64,000 bases of DNA from Pseudonocardiaceae bacterium YIM PH 21723 (GCA_003600225.1 QZFT01000067.1:62001-126000); one strand, 5' to 3'. Positions 44,957 through 53,391 are shown, counted from the first letter of the stretch. The notes: generated from the letters alone by a model not told the origin. Made by a program: numbers and translations.

Positions 44957-45577
44957 ATGCGCAAGATCCTGAGTATCGTCCTGTCCGCATTACTGCTGCT
45001 CACCGCGTGTACCAGCCCGGCGCCGAAGCCCTCCGGGGACGCCGGCGCGACTATGGCCCGCCGGCAGGCCGACGACCCGTTCGCGATCGGCAGGGTCGAC
45101 GCCCCCTCGGTGCTGGTCGAGTGGGCCGACTTCCGCTGCGGTTACTGCGGCAAGTTCGCCCGGGACGTGAAGCCGCAGCTGATGAGCAAATACGTGGACA
45201 CCGGCAAGCTGCGCATCGAATGGCGGCACTACCCGATCCTGGGTGAGGCATCGGTGACCGCGGCAAAGGCCTCCTGGGCGGCTGCCCAGCAGGGCCGGTT
45301 CTGGCAGTTCTACGAGGTCGCCTACGCCGCGGACGGCAAGCCGAAAGACGAACGCTTCACCGAGCAGAACCTGCCCGAACTGGCCGCGAAGGCCGGTATC
45401 CCGGACCTGGATCGCTTCAACCGGGATCGCGCCGGCTCCGCGGCCGAACAGGCCATCGCGATGGACGCGCAGCTCGGGCAGCAACTGGGCGCGACGGCCA
45501 CCCCGGCATTCCTGCTCAACGGCAGGCCGTTGCTGGGAGCCCAGCCCCTGGAGGCGTTCGAAGCGGGGCTGAAGTAG
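44957..45577 (+). CDS. DsbA-like thioredoxin-fold lipoprotein
   Basis: A 206-residue lipoprotein (lipobox LLTAC, Cys18). The thioredoxin domain has the redox pair CGYC (61-64) in LVEWADFRCGYCGKFARD, and ATATPAFLLNG supplies the cis-proline loop. It resembles DsbA/DSBA-like proteins that oxidise or isomerise disulfides of exported proteins. Its stop overlaps the GTG start of the CcdA-like gene by one base, making a functional pair: the membrane protein probably supplies electrons or is its redox partner. Confidence 0.9.
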   Translation: MRKILSIVLSALLLLTACTSPAPKPSGDAGATMARRQADDPFAIGRVDAPSVLVEWADFRCGYCGKFARDVKPQLMSKYVDTGKLRIEWRHYPILGEASVTAAKASWAAAQQGRFWQFYEVAYAADGKPKDERFTEQNLPELAAKAGIPDLDRFNRDRAGSAAEQAIAMDAQLGQQLGATATPAFLLNGRPLLGAQPLEAFEAGLK

Positions 45578-46308
45578 TGGACATCGGCTACCTCGCCGCC
45601 TTCTTCGGCGGAGTGCTGGCCCTGGTCAGTCCGTGTAGCGCGCTGCTGCTGCCGTCGTTCTTCGGGTACGCCTTCGGGACCAAGACCCGGCTGCTGCTCT
45701 ACACGGTGATCTTCTACGTCGGCCTGGCGCTGACCATGGTGCCGCTGGGTGTGGCCGGCTCGACCTTCGGCTACCTGATCATCGGCCACCGCGACCTGGT
45801 CACCCTGATCGGCGGCGGGGTGATCATCGTGCTGGGCATCGCGCAGATCTTCGGCATGGGATTCGCGCTCCGGCGCGCGCAGGAGGCCACCGCGCGCATC
45901 CGGATCTCCTCGGCCGGCTCCGTGCTGGCGCTGGGCGCCGTCTACGGCCTGGCGGGTGCCTGCGCTGGGCCGATCCTGGGCAGTGTGCTGACAGTGGCCG
46001 CGATCAGCGGGAACCCGCTGTACGGCGGCAGCCTGCTGGCCGTCTACGCCCTCGGCATGGCGGTGCCGCTGTTCGTGCTGGCCCTGCTGTGGGACCGCTT
46101 CGACCTGGGGAACCGCCGCTGGCTACGCGGCCGTACCTTCACCGTGCTGGGCCGGGAACTGCACAGCACGGCGTTGGTCTCCGGCCTGCTGTTCATCGCC
46201 CTCGGCGTGCTGTTCCTGGCCACCGGCGGCACCACGGAGCTCCCATCACTGCTGGACGAGGACCAGTCGGCCGCCCTCCAGGAATGGCTGCTCCGCACCG
46301 TCGACTGA
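45577..46308 (+). CDS. CcdA/DsbD-family thiol-disulfide transmembrane protein
   Basis: A 243-residue membrane protein with six transmembrane segments of the cytochrome c biogenesis CcdA/DsbD type: FFGGVLALVSPCSALLLPSFF (conserved SPC) and YGLAGACAGPILGSVLTVAAI (second Cys). The paired Cys shuttle electrons from cytoplasmic thioredoxin across the membrane to an extracytoplasmic acceptor, here probably the preceding DsbA-like lipoprotein. GTG start overlaps the previous stop. Followed by a perfect family A palindrome. Confidence 0.9.
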   Translation: MDIGYLAAFFGGVLALVSPCSALLLPSFFGYAFGTKTRLLLYTVIFYVGLALTMVPLGVAGSTFGYLIIGHRDLVTLIGGGVIIVLGIAQIFGMGFALRRAQEATARIRISSAGSVLALGAVYGLAGACAGPILGSVLTVAAISGNPLYGGSLLAVYALGMAVPLFVLALLWDRFDLGNRRWLRGRTFTVLGRELHSTALVSGLLFIALGVLFLATGGTTELPSLLDEDQSAALQEWLLRTVD

Positions 46309-46316
46309 CGACCTGC

Positions 46317-46364
46317 CCGAAGTTGACGAGTTCCGGGAGAGCACCCGGAACTCGTCAACTTCGG
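46317..46364. terminator. palindrome family A copy, perfect 21-bp arms
   Basis: 46317-46337 (CCGAAGTTGACGAGTTCCGG) and 46344-46364 are perfect reverse complements around a 6-nt loop, exactly between the convergent ccdA-like and phoH2 3' ends. Confidence 0.7.
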
Positions 46365-46372
46365 AGGCTGGA

Positions 46373-47716
46373 TCAGCTGTTGTAGTCGCCCTCCAGCATC
46401 TCCGTCACCAGGGCGGCGATCGGCGAACGCTCGGAGCGGGTGAGCGTGACGTGCGCGAACAGCGGGTGGCCCTTGAGCTTCTCGATCACCGCGGCGACGC
46501 CGTCGAACCGGCCTACGCGGAGGTTGTCCCGCTGGGCCACGTCGTGGGTGAGCACCACCCGGGAGTTCTCGCCGAGCCGGGACAGCACCGTGAGCAGCAC
46601 ATTGCGCTCCAGCGACTGCGCCTCATCGACAATCACGTACGAGTCGTGCAGCGAGCGGCCACGGATGTGGGTCAGCGGCAGCACCTCGAGCATCCCGCGG
46701 TCCACCACCTCATCGATGATGTCCTTGCCGGCCAGCGCGCCGAGGGTGTCGAACACTGCCTGCGCCCACGGCATCATCTTCTCGCTCTCGCTGCCCGGCA
46801 GGTAGCCGAGCTCCTGGCCACCGACCGCGTACACCGGGCGGAAGACCACGACCTTGCGGTGCTGGCGCCGCTCCATCACGGCCTCCAGACCCGCGCACAG
46901 GGCCAGCGCCGACTTACCGGTACCGGCCCGCCCACCGAGCGAGACGATGCCGATCTCCGGGTCGAGCAGCATGTCCAGCGCGATCCGCTGCTCGGCGGAC
47001 CGGCCGTGTAGCCCGAAGGCCTCCCGGTCGCCGCGGACCAGCTGCACCTGCTTGTTCGCCGTGACCCGGGCCAGCGCACTGGAGGTTCCGGCCAGCAGCC
47101 GGATACCCGTGTGGCAGGGCATGTCCCTGGCCTCGTCGATGTCGATCACGCCATCCGCGTACAGCGCGTCGACGGCGTCCTGACCGACCTCCAGGTCCGT
47201 CATGCCGGTCCAGCCGGACGGCGTGACGTCCTGCGCTCGGTACTCGTCGGCCTCCAGGCCCACCGCACTGGCCTTGACCCGCAGCGGCATGTCCTTGGTG
47301 ACCAGGATGACCTCGCGGTCCTCCGCCGCCAGGTTCAACGCACAGGTGAGGAGTCTGGTGTCGTTCGCACCATCGTTGCGGAAGCCCGAGGGCAGCACCG
47401 ATGGGTCGGAGTGATTGAGTTCGACGTGCAGCATGCCGCCCTGATCGCCGATCGGCACCGGCGCGTCGAGCCGGCCGTGCTCCAGGCGAAGGTCGTCCAG
47501 CAGGCGCAGCGCCTCACGCGCGAACCAACCGAGTTCGGGGTGGTGTCGTTTCCCCTCCAATTCGGAAATGACCACGAGCGGCAACACCACGGCGTGCTCG
47601 GCAAACCGCGTGATGGCCCATGGATCGGAAAGCAGCACGGACGTGTCCAGCACATAGGTGCGGACGCCATCGGCGCTGGTGGAAGGACGGTGTCCCTGAG
47701 AACTACTCGAGGCCAC
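46373..47716 (-). CDS. phoH2: PhoH2-type PIN domain/ATPase
   Basis: A 447-residue two-domain protein: an N-terminal PIN ribonuclease domain ([16 protein letters not shown], with acidic residues of the PIN site in VISELEG, NDTRLL and VTKDMPLR) and a C-terminal PhoH ATPase (Walker [14 protein letters not shown], Walker [26 protein letters not shown]). PhoH2 proteins of mycobacteria are RNA helicase/ribonucleases and toxin partners in phoAT-type pairs. GTG 47716 is used because GGGAG lies upstream; the longer open frame is not coding-like. Corresponds to Rv1095. Confidence 0.93.
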   Translation of the reverse strand: MASSSSQGHRPSTSADGVRTYVLDTSVLLSDPWAITRFAEHAVVLPLVVISELEGKRHHPELGWFAREALRLLDDLRLEHGRLDAPVPIGDQGGMLHVELNHSDPSVLPSGFRNDGANDTRLLTCALNLAAEDREVILVTKDMPLRVKASAVGLEADEYRAQDVTPSGWTGMTDLEVGQDAVDALYADGVIDIDEARDMPCHTGIRLLAGTSSALARVTANKQVQLVRGDREAFGLHGRSAEQRIALDMLLDPEIGIVSLGGRAGTGKSALALCAGLEAVMERRQHRKVVVFRPVYAVGGQELGYLPGSESEKMMPWAQAVFDTLGALAGKDIIDEVVDRGMLEVLPLTHIRGRSLHDSYVIVDEAQSLERNVLLTVLSRLGENSRVVLTHDVAQRDNLRVGRFDGVAAVIEKLKGHPLFAHVTLTRSERSPIAALVTEMLEGDYNS

Positions 47717-48410
47717 GGCTTCTCCCTCACGGACGCGACACCGCGTCCGATCCTCGGTGGACCGGCATGCCCTGACTGGTTCTAGGTGCAGAACCACAAG
47801 GGCCGGGTGCCGGCCCCCGCGTGTACGTCGTGGCCGACAGGTGTCGACCAATCCGCAACCGCCACGATCTGGGCCTCCCGGAGCAGCCCGCTCCGACACG
47901 GGTCGCTACTTCGGAAACTACCTGCGCATGGACCCACTCGTAAGGGAGCCACACAGGTGATTCGCAAGAACGTCATCAACACGCTACGTAGGTTCTGACC
48001 ATCGGTTTTGGTAGGTATAGGTGGTGAGCGATGCCCCGGAAGAGTGTTCTTTGATTTGAGATTTTCCCGAGCGGAAGGGTGGTCAAGTCACCTGATCTGA
48101 TCACCTTCTTCGGGGACCCCCTCCGCCCGCTCAGCCCCCCGAACAGCCCAGCTACCGGCGCGTACGGTATAGAAACACCGCAGTTGATCAGCCATTTGAT
48201 CTTTTTATGGCCCGCTGGCGCCACACCACGGAGAGCGTCGATCACCGCAGGAAGCTGCCTTATCACGCCGTGTTGATCAGCGCGCAACTACCCCCGGTAA
48301 CCGACGGGCATTCCCCGGAAGTCGCTGGTATAGCCCCGAAAACCCCGGTTTCCGGGTTACGAACCCGTCTCAAAGATGGCCGAAATGTGAAGTGGGCATG
48401 TCCGGCGCGA
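47717..48410. other. long 5' region of phoH2
   Basis: No convincing gene is seen in these 694 bp between two minus-strand genes. A plus-strand mini-frame at 47957-47998 (GTG start, peptide MIRKNVINTLRRF, GGGAG site) and a loosely palindromic stretch near 48330-48365 are the only structures noted. In mycobacteria a small antitoxin gene can precede phoH2; none is recognisable here. Confidence 0.3.
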
Positions 48411-49622
48411 TCAGCGGGCCGCCAGCTCCGCCTGAATCGAGGCCGGAATGAGCGGTTCGTCCAGCAGCCGCTGGAACCGCGGCAGCAGTTCGGCACCCTC
48501 CGGACGCGCGTCCAGCCAACCGCGCAGCAACCCGTAACCCTCGACATAGGTACTGCCGTAGGCGCGCCACAGCGGGTCGGTCATGAACCGCAGCATCTGC
48601 CTGGCCCGGGTCGCGGAGACCATCAGCCACCGCTGCAGGAACGCGACGACCTCGTCCTGGTCGGCACCCTGGTCGTGCAGCATCAGCACCGCGTCCTGCC
48701 GGACCTTCAGCAGTTTGCCGAGCGGGCCCTCCAGGCTCTCCATCAGTTCGCCACGCATCCGCAGCCCCAGGTCCGCGAAGATCTCCTGCGCCCAGAGTCC
48801 CCAGCCCTTGCCCACCGTCGCGTACAGCGCGAGGTCGGCCAGCCCCTCGGCCATCAGGCACTGCGGGGTGTTCACCAGGAAGATCGTCTGCTCCAGCTGC
48901 CCGTCCCGCTGCACCAGCCCGGCCTCCTTGCGGCAGTGCTCGGTGTGGTGCCCCGGGTACGCCTCATGTGCGACCAGGCTGGGTAGGTTCGCCATCCGAT
49001 GTCCGAGGTCGGCGTTGATCGCGACCCGGGACCGGTACTCCCCCAGGTAGTAGTTGAAGCCGCTCCACGGCTTGTCGGTCACCACCTCGTACTCCACCGT
49101 CTCCTGCTCCGGCAATCCGCACTGCGCGCGGACCCGGTCCCGCAGTTCGCTGGAGAACGCCCGCACCGCGGCCTCGAGTCGCTCCGGTGGGATCTCGTCG
49201 GCGGCGCGCAGGGCGGCCAGCCGCTCGGGGAGCTCGCCCTCACCGGGGACGAGGTCGTTCAGCTCCCGGTGCGCCTCCCGGTACAGGTCCTGATCACCCG
49301 GCTGGATACGTACCTGGAAGTAGGAGTGCACCTCGTCCACGAACCCGACCTGCTCGCCGGCCAGCTTGCGGGCCGAGCACTCCAGGGCGGTGAGGTGCGC
49401 GTCCAGGAACCGGGTGCGCTCGGGCGACAGTTCGGCGCCCGGCAGGTCGGCGCGCAGCCGCTGCGCACTGCGGCGCAGCTCAGCGGGGTCGGGCTTGGGT
49501 TCGTCGGCCACCAGCTTCCGGAGGGCGGGGTCTCCGGTGTACGCGTCCACGAAGCCGTCGATGAGCCGGTCGAATCGCAGGCCGAGCAGGAGATACTCGC
49601 GAACGAGCTGGTTGGCGTCCAT
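48411..49622 (-). CDS. DUF885 family zinc peptidase-like protein
   Basis: A 403-residue cytoplasmic protein of the DUF885 family. The zinc-site motif HEAYPGHHTEH near residue 240 (an HExxxH-type site) and MAEGLADLALYATVGKGW supply metal ligands. The C-terminal MLRFMTDPLWRAYGSTYVEGY is also typical. Members are probable metallo-carboxypeptidases of unknown substrate, and length is usual for the short form. No signal peptide. It is divergent from the small secreted protein array. Confidence 0.85.
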   Translation of the reverse strand: MDANQLVREYLLLGLRFDRLIDGFVDAYTGDPALRKLVADEPKPDPAELRRSAQRLRADLPGAELSPERTRFLDAHLTALECSARKLAGEQVGFVDEVHSYFQVRIQPGDQDLYREAHRELNDLVPGEGELPERLAALRAADEIPPERLEAAVRAFSSELRDRVRAQCGLPEQETVEYEVVTDKPWSGFNYYLGEYRSRVAINADLGHRMANLPSLVAHEAYPGHHTEHCRKEAGLVQRDGQLEQTIFLVNTPQCLMAEGLADLALYATVGKGWGLWAQEIFADLGLRMRGELMESLEGPLGKLLKVRQDAVLMLHDQGADQDEVVAFLQRWLMVSATRARQMLRFMTDPLWRAYGSTYVEGYGLLRGWLDARPEGAELLPRFQRLLDEPLIPASIQAELAAR

Positions 49623-49782
49623 AAGCGCGAAATTCTAGACATCGTCGCCCGAACAGACGCAGGCGCACACCCACACGAACACCATTCCATGATTTTCTTC
49701 ACCCTCCGCCAGGGCCGCTGCCTGCGGAAACCTGTGTAGGGGACATTTCAAGACACAATTCGATACATTGTTTGCCCTGATA

Positions 49783-49813
49783 ACACAATGGTGTATCTCA
49801 GATATCGAAACGG
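49783..49813 (+). promoter_or_regulatory. shared upstream motif P1 (first copy)
   Basis: A 12-bp palindrome-like box ACACAATGGTGT (49783-49794), seven bases, then ATATCGAAACGG (49802-49813). The same two boxes with identical spacing occur at 50452-50482 ahead of the next paralogue. Probably an operator or promoter shared by the first two mini-protein genes. Confidence 0.6.
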
Positions 49814-49924
49814 TCAATAACCCCGTATTGTCGATCTCGACGACGGGATGAAGAAAAGACGGAAATGGATCCGACAGCGGGGTCGGATGAGGTACGTACT
49901 GCAATGCAATAAAGGAGTTTTAAA

Positions 49925-50158
49925 GTGTTCAAGAAGGCAATGGTTGTAGCTGCTATTGGTGCCGGTCTGCTGATGACCGCTCCGTCCGCTTTCGCCGACG
50001 ACAACGGCAACAGCGGCTCCAACCCAGGGGGCAATATCGCGAGTGCCGGTGTCAATCAGTCCGCGACCTATCTGTGCTGGCTCAACGGCAGCACCGGCAC
50101 GAACAACGGCACCCAGTTCTTCACGTGCTCCAACGGCAACACCGGGATCCACCCCTAG
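49925..50158 (+). CDS. secreted mini-protein, paralogue 1 of 6
   Basis: A 77-residue exported protein: signal peptide FKKAMVVAAIGAGLLMTAPSAFA then DDNGNSGSNPGG and a core with one Cys in SATYLCWLNG and a second in FFTCSNGNTGIHP. The C-x(n)-C-x-N-G-N pattern matches the other five paralogues. GTG start with AAAGGAG nearby. The most divergent member. Family unknown; the size, signal, two-Cys core and Asn/Gly/Ser richness recall chaplin and rodlin surface proteins (similarity of style, not proven homology). Followed by an imperfect hairpin at 50191-50220. Confidence 0.75.
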   Translation: MFKKAMVVAAIGAGLLMTAPSAFADDNGNSGSNPGGNIASAGVNQSATYLCWLNGSTGTNNGTQFFTCSNGNTGIHP

Positions 50159-50451
50159 CAGTCGGCCACATCCCTGACACCGCCCGTGCAGAAGGGGCCG
50201 CGCCACCGCGCGGTCCCTTCGCCTATTCCGGGGCCGCTGACCAGCAGCGGGCGCGGGGACGATACCCTCACGCCAGTTGATCGGCAGCCTTGATCGTCGA
50301 ATCGTTGCAAAGATCCCCCGGCCGGCACCCGAGCCGGACCAAAGAGGGATCGGCAGCCGTTTTCAGCACTCTCCGCGCATCTTTCTCCCTGCAACTACCC
50401 CAACAGGCGACCCTTCTGCATACGCCTTTCGATAAGCCGGTAATAACGATC

Positions 50452-50482
50452 ACACAATAGTGTTGTCCAAATATCGAACCGG
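50452..50482 (+). promoter_or_regulatory. shared upstream motif P1 (second copy)
   Basis: ACACAATAGTGT (50452-50463), seven bases, ATATCGAACCGG (50471-50482): two substitutions from the copy at 49783-49813 and identical spacing. It lies about 120 bp upstream of paralogue 2. Confidence 0.6.
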
Positions 50483-50601
50483 CCTAAGCGGGGGTAACTT
50501 CGGAATCCGAAAGGCCGATGAGGCAAAGCAGTAATTGCAGTAAATGCTTCCCGACACTGTCGGAAGTTTAGGTAGTTACCGCATTGAGGAGTGTGGAAGA
50601 A

Positions 50602-50841
50602 GTGCTGAAGAAGGCTACGGTTCTTGCGGCGGTTGCGGCCGGCATGCTGATGGTGTCCCCCTCTGCATTTGCTGACAATGACAGCAACTTCGGTCCCGGC
50701 ATTAACGCGGCGAACAACTGGAATTTCTCCGCCGCATCCGTGTGCTTCCAGGAGCTGGCCGTCGTCCCGGTCGGCAGCCCGTGGGTCGGCAACCACGTCA
50801 ACCACTGCGTCAACGGCAACGTGCTGAACCACGCGCACTAA
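50602..50841 (+). CDS. secreted mini-protein, paralogue 2 of 6
   Basis: A 79-residue exported protein starting GTG-CTG-AAG-AAG (MLKKATVLAAVAAGMLMVSP), cut after ADA-like FADN. The mature part reads DNDSNFGPGINAANNWNFSA, then a Cys (SVCFQELAVVPVG) and a second Cys (NHCVNGNVLNHAH). The DNDSNF and NAANNWNF blocks are shared with paralogues 3-5. GTG 50602 is preferred because it matches the start of the other paralogues; GAGGAG lies upstream. Followed by a textbook terminator, so it is a single-gene transcript. Confidence 0.8.
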   Translation: MLKKATVLAAVAAGMLMVSPSAFADNDSNFGPGINAANNWNFSAASVCFQELAVVPVGSPWVGNHVNHCVNGNVLNHAH

Positions 50842-50864
50842 GCACCGAGCACAGATCTGCCGTC

Positions 50865-50900
50865 AGGGCCGCGCAGCGTCGCGCGGCCCTGGCCGTTTTT
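50865..50900 (+). terminator. intrinsic terminator after paralogue 2
   Basis: AGGGCCGCGC (50865-50874) pairs perfectly with 50881-50890 around a 6-nt loop, followed by GGCCGTTTTT. Confidence 0.85.
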
Positions 50901-50930
50901 CGGGGGGCGTTGTTCGGGGTGCGTCTGGCG

Positions 50931-51492
50931 GTCGGCGAAAGATGGCTTTGGAGGACGAGACGGGTGGGGCACGCCGGTCTTTCCTGCCGGGCTGTCTGGT
51001 GGGGGCACGCCGGACCGGCCGTCTACGGGCCACCGTCACGTCAGGTGATCGGGGAATGCCGCCGGTCCCGGCTTACGAGGCCCCCAGGGCGCTCGGGATC
51101 ACGGAAGGTGTCGATCATTCCCCGCCAGCCAGGTCGAGACCGACCACTCCACGTTAAGTCCATTGTGGACCATGCCATTGTTCCTGGTTAAAGACATTTC
51201 CGAGGCCCTAAATAGGTCTTTAACCAGGAACAATCCCACCCCGTTCACCCACAAGAACCCCACCGACCCCAGCAACCCCACCGGCACCGCGCAGATCCAA
51301 GCAGGCCAGCACCCAAGACCGAAAACGCCGAAAGTCAGACCGAGGTGCCCCCACCCGAAAAGTCAGGCCGGCGGGCCCCACCGGGCAGCCCGACAGGAAA
51401 GACCGGCGTGCCCCCACCCAACCAGCCAGGCAGGAAAGACGCGTCCCGCGGCCCGTCTCCCCCTCCCAAGCCGCCTTACGACGAACGCCAGA
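50931..51492. repeat. composite intergenic element E2 with inverted ends
   Basis: The left end at 50931-51013 (GGCTTTGGAGG, TCTTTCCTGCC, GGGGGCACGCCGG) returns inverted at about 51401-51492, with a decayed extra copy near 51350-51400. The centre carries a perfect 19-bp palindrome, 51177-51195/51216-51234 (GTTCCTGGTTAAAGAC). AGGGCGCTCGG near 51079 is also in E3. It lies between paralogues 2 and 3. No gene or transposase. Confidence 0.7.
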
Positions 51493-51744
51493 CGCACCCG
51501 ACCCCCAGCACCACCACCCCCAGCCCGCACGAAGCCACCCCGGCTAGCACACACCCTGCCCCTGATTGACCCGCGAAACACCTGTCAATGCCCGCACTTT
51601 CGCATGACACCAACAAGGGTGACGCCAACTGGCAAAGTCACGCTCCGCTCGGCATGCATTAGGTCTCCACACTCATTGGGCGAACTGAAGACCTATCCCT
51701 GATTGATTTCTGCGTAGCCGATGTAACACAAAGGAGTGACCGAA

Positions 51745-51779
51745 TTTTGCCTTTGCTCGCGATCTCTGTAGGTTTCCGC
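51745..51779 (+). promoter_or_regulatory. shared upstream motif P2 (first copy)
   Basis: A block running from TTTTGC through TTTGCTCGCGATC to TGTAGGTTTCCGC is repeated at 52942-52976 with a 2-nt gap, ahead of paralogue 6. It lies about 95 bp upstream of paralogue 3. The two P2 genes differ in upstream motif from the two P1 genes. Confidence 0.5.
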
Positions 51780-51871
51780 AGCGAATACCGAATACCTTGC
51801 CTTGGCGTTCCCCGACGAGTGCCAGGTGTTTCGGGAATCCCCCGCGTTAATTACTGAGGAGTTGAATACTT

Positions 51872-52117
51872 ATGCTGAAGAAGGCAGGCGTTGTCGCCGC
51901 TTCCGCAGCCGGTCTGCTGGCTGCCATTGCCCCGGCCGCCATGGCTGACAACGACAGCAACTTCGGTGGTGGCGTCAACGCCGCCAACAACTGGAACTTC
52001 ACCGCTGCGGCCGTGTGCCTGCAGGAGGTTGCGGTTGTTCCGGTGCTCGGCGACTACGTCTCCGACCACGTGAACAACTGCTCCAACGGCAACGTCATCG
52101 ACCACTCCGGCAAGTAA
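51872..52117 (+). CDS. secreted mini-protein, paralogue 3 of 6
   Basis: An 81-residue exported protein: signal MLKKAGVVAASAAGLLAAIA ending APAAMA, then DNDSNFGGGVNAANNWNFTA, Cys in AVCLQEVAVVPVLGDYV and Cys in NNCSNGNVIDHSGK. GAGGAG precedes the ATG by ten bases. The V-x-V-V-P segment between the two Cys is likely a beta strand. Single-gene transcript ended by a perfect terminator. Role unknown: cell-surface coat, adhesin or secreted signal are candidates. Confidence 0.82.
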   Translation: MLKKAGVVAASAAGLLAAIAPAAMADNDSNFGGGVNAANNWNFTAAAVCLQEVAVVPVLGDYVSDHVNNCSNGNVIDHSGK

Positions 52118-52137
52118 GTCGGAAGTCGATAAGCAGG

Positions 52138-52172
52138 GGCGCCGGACCGGACACCTGGTCCGGCGCCTTTGT
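52138..52172 (+). terminator. intrinsic terminator after paralogue 3
   Basis: GGCGCCGGACC (52138-52148) pairs perfectly with 52157-52167 and is followed by TTTGTC. Confidence 0.85.
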
Positions 52173-52204
52173 CATTCGACAGACCTGAAAACCTAGGAGT
52201 CACC

Positions 52205-52453
52205 ATGCTGAAGAAGGTCGGCTTCGTCGCCGCCTCCGCCGCTGGTCTGGCCGCCCTGCTGGCGCCGACCGCCATGGCGGACAACGACAGCAACTTCCAG
52301 GGCCCCGTCAACGCGGCCGACAACTGGAACTTCTCTGCCGCGGTCGTCTGCCTGCAGGAAGTCGCGATTGTTCCCGCGCTGGCCGGCACCCCCGGCTACG
52401 TGGGCGACCACGACAACAACTGCTCCAACGGCAACGTCATCGACCACAGCTGA
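52205..52453 (+). CDS. secreted mini-protein, paralogue 4 of 6
   Basis: An 82-residue exported protein: signal MLKKVGFVAASAAGLAALLA, then DNDSNFQGPVNAADNWNFSA, Cys in VVCLQEVAIVPALAG and Cys in NNCSNGNVIDHS. Closest to paralogue 3. CTAGGAG precedes the ATG. It lies 18 bp upstream of paralogue 5 with no terminator between, so the two are co-transcribed. Only 37 bp separate it from the preceding terminator, so its promoter must overlap that hairpin or it depends on read-through. Confidence 0.82.
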   Translation: MLKKVGFVAASAAGLAALLAPTAMADNDSNFQGPVNAADNWNFSAAVVCLQEVAIVPALAGTPGYVGDHDNNCSNGNVIDHS

Positions 52454-52470
52454 GCCGGGAGATCAACACC

Positions 52471-52746
52471 ATGCTGAAGAAGGCTGGCATCATCGCCACC
52501 ACCGCAGCCGGTTTGCTCACCGTGCTTGCCCCGGCCGCTCTTGCGAACAACGACAGCAACTTCCAGGAGGGTGGCGTCAACGCTGCCTCCGACTGGAACT
52601 TCGCCACCTGCGGATGCCCGATCCCGCTGGTGACCGGCCAGGAGATCGCCAAGGTTCCGGCGCTGTCGCCGTACGTTGGCAACCAGAAGAACAACGCTGC
52701 CAACGGCAACGTGCTCGACCACGCCAAGAACCCCTCGGCGTACTAG
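52471..52746 (+). CDS. secreted mini-protein, paralogue 5 of 6
   Basis: A 91-residue exported protein: signal MLKKAGIIATTAAGLLTVLA, then NNDSNFQEGGVNAASDWNFA and a different Cys layout: CGCP (ATCGCPIPLVTGQEIAKVPA), while the position of the second conserved Cys is occupied in NNAANGNVLDHAK by Ala. So its two Cys are adjacent in sequence (C-x-C), a variant shared with paralogue 6. Followed by a nested hairpin terminator. Confidence 0.8.
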   Translation: MLKKAGIIATTAAGLLTVLAPAALANNDSNFQEGGVNAASDWNFATCGCPIPLVTGQEIAKVPALSPYVGNQKNNAANGNVLDHAKNPSAY

Positions 52747-52755
52747 TCGGCGGGC

Positions 52756-52795
52756 ATGGGCGTCGGACCTTCCGGTCTGGCGCCCTTGCTTTTTG
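52756..52795 (+). terminator. intrinsic terminator after paralogue 5
   Basis: A nested stem (GGGCG with CGCCC outside, GGACC with GGTCT inside a TTCC loop) followed by CTTTTTG. Confidence 0.7.
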
Positions 52796-52941
52796 TCACT
52801 CCTCGCCCCATTCGAGCAGCCCTGTGGGGAACACCAACTACACAGGGTCAGTCAATTGCCACGAATGTGGCGCGGGAGAATGAGTTCCACGAATTGTCGA
52901 CACACCTTTTAGTAAGATCGCTACCCATTCGCATGATGCGG

Positions 52942-52976
52942 TTTTGCGGGTGTGCTCAAGATCTGTAGGTTTCGGC
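52942..52976 (+). promoter_or_regulatory. shared upstream motif P2 (second copy)
   Basis: TTTTGC, TGTGCTCAAGATC and TGTAGGTTTCGGC in the same order as at 51745-51779. It lies about 135 bp upstream of paralogue 6. The rest of the 52796-53109 gap contains no gene. Confidence 0.5.
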
Positions 52977-53109
52977 TCGGATTGCCTGCAGACTCGCTTT
53001 GCCCCGATCCACCCGACTGCTGCGACGGCGCTCGAATGGAGCGCAGCTGAGCTCAATTCGCCGTCGCCAAGCGTCACCCCAATATTGGTGCATCAATAAG
53101 GAGAACACT

Positions 53110-53376
53110 GTGCTGAAGAAGGCAGCAATCGTCGCCGCTTCCGCCGCCAGCCTGTTGGCCGCCGTCGCGCCGGCCGCCTTGGCCTCGGACAACAACACCC
53201 AGCAGTTCACCGAGGGTGGCATCCAGGCCGCGAACAACTTCGACCACGCCACCTGCATCTGCCCGGTCCCGCTGACCGGTGGCCAGACCATCGCCGTGGT
53301 GCCCGCCCTGTCCAAGTACCGGGGCATTCACCACAACAACCTGTCGAACGGCAACCTGGTGGAGCACTCCAAGTAG
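53110..53376 (+). CDS. secreted mini-protein, paralogue 6 of 6
   Basis: An 88-residue exported protein: signal MLKKAAIVAASAASLLAAVA, then SDNNTQQFTEGGIQAANNFD, a C-x-C pair (ATCICPVPLTGGQTIAVVPA) and NLSNGNLVEHSK, with Ser in place of the second conserved Cys, as in paralogue 5. GTG start preceded by AAGGAG seven bases upstream. The frame is open further upstream but only this part is family-like. Ends before a perfect bidirectional terminator. Confidence 0.82.
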   Translation: MLKKAAIVAASAASLLAAVAPAALASDNNTQQFTEGGIQAANNFDHATCICPVPLTGGQTIAVVPALSKYRGIHHNNLSNGNLVEHSK

Positions 53377-53391
53377 CCACTCGGGTATGCC

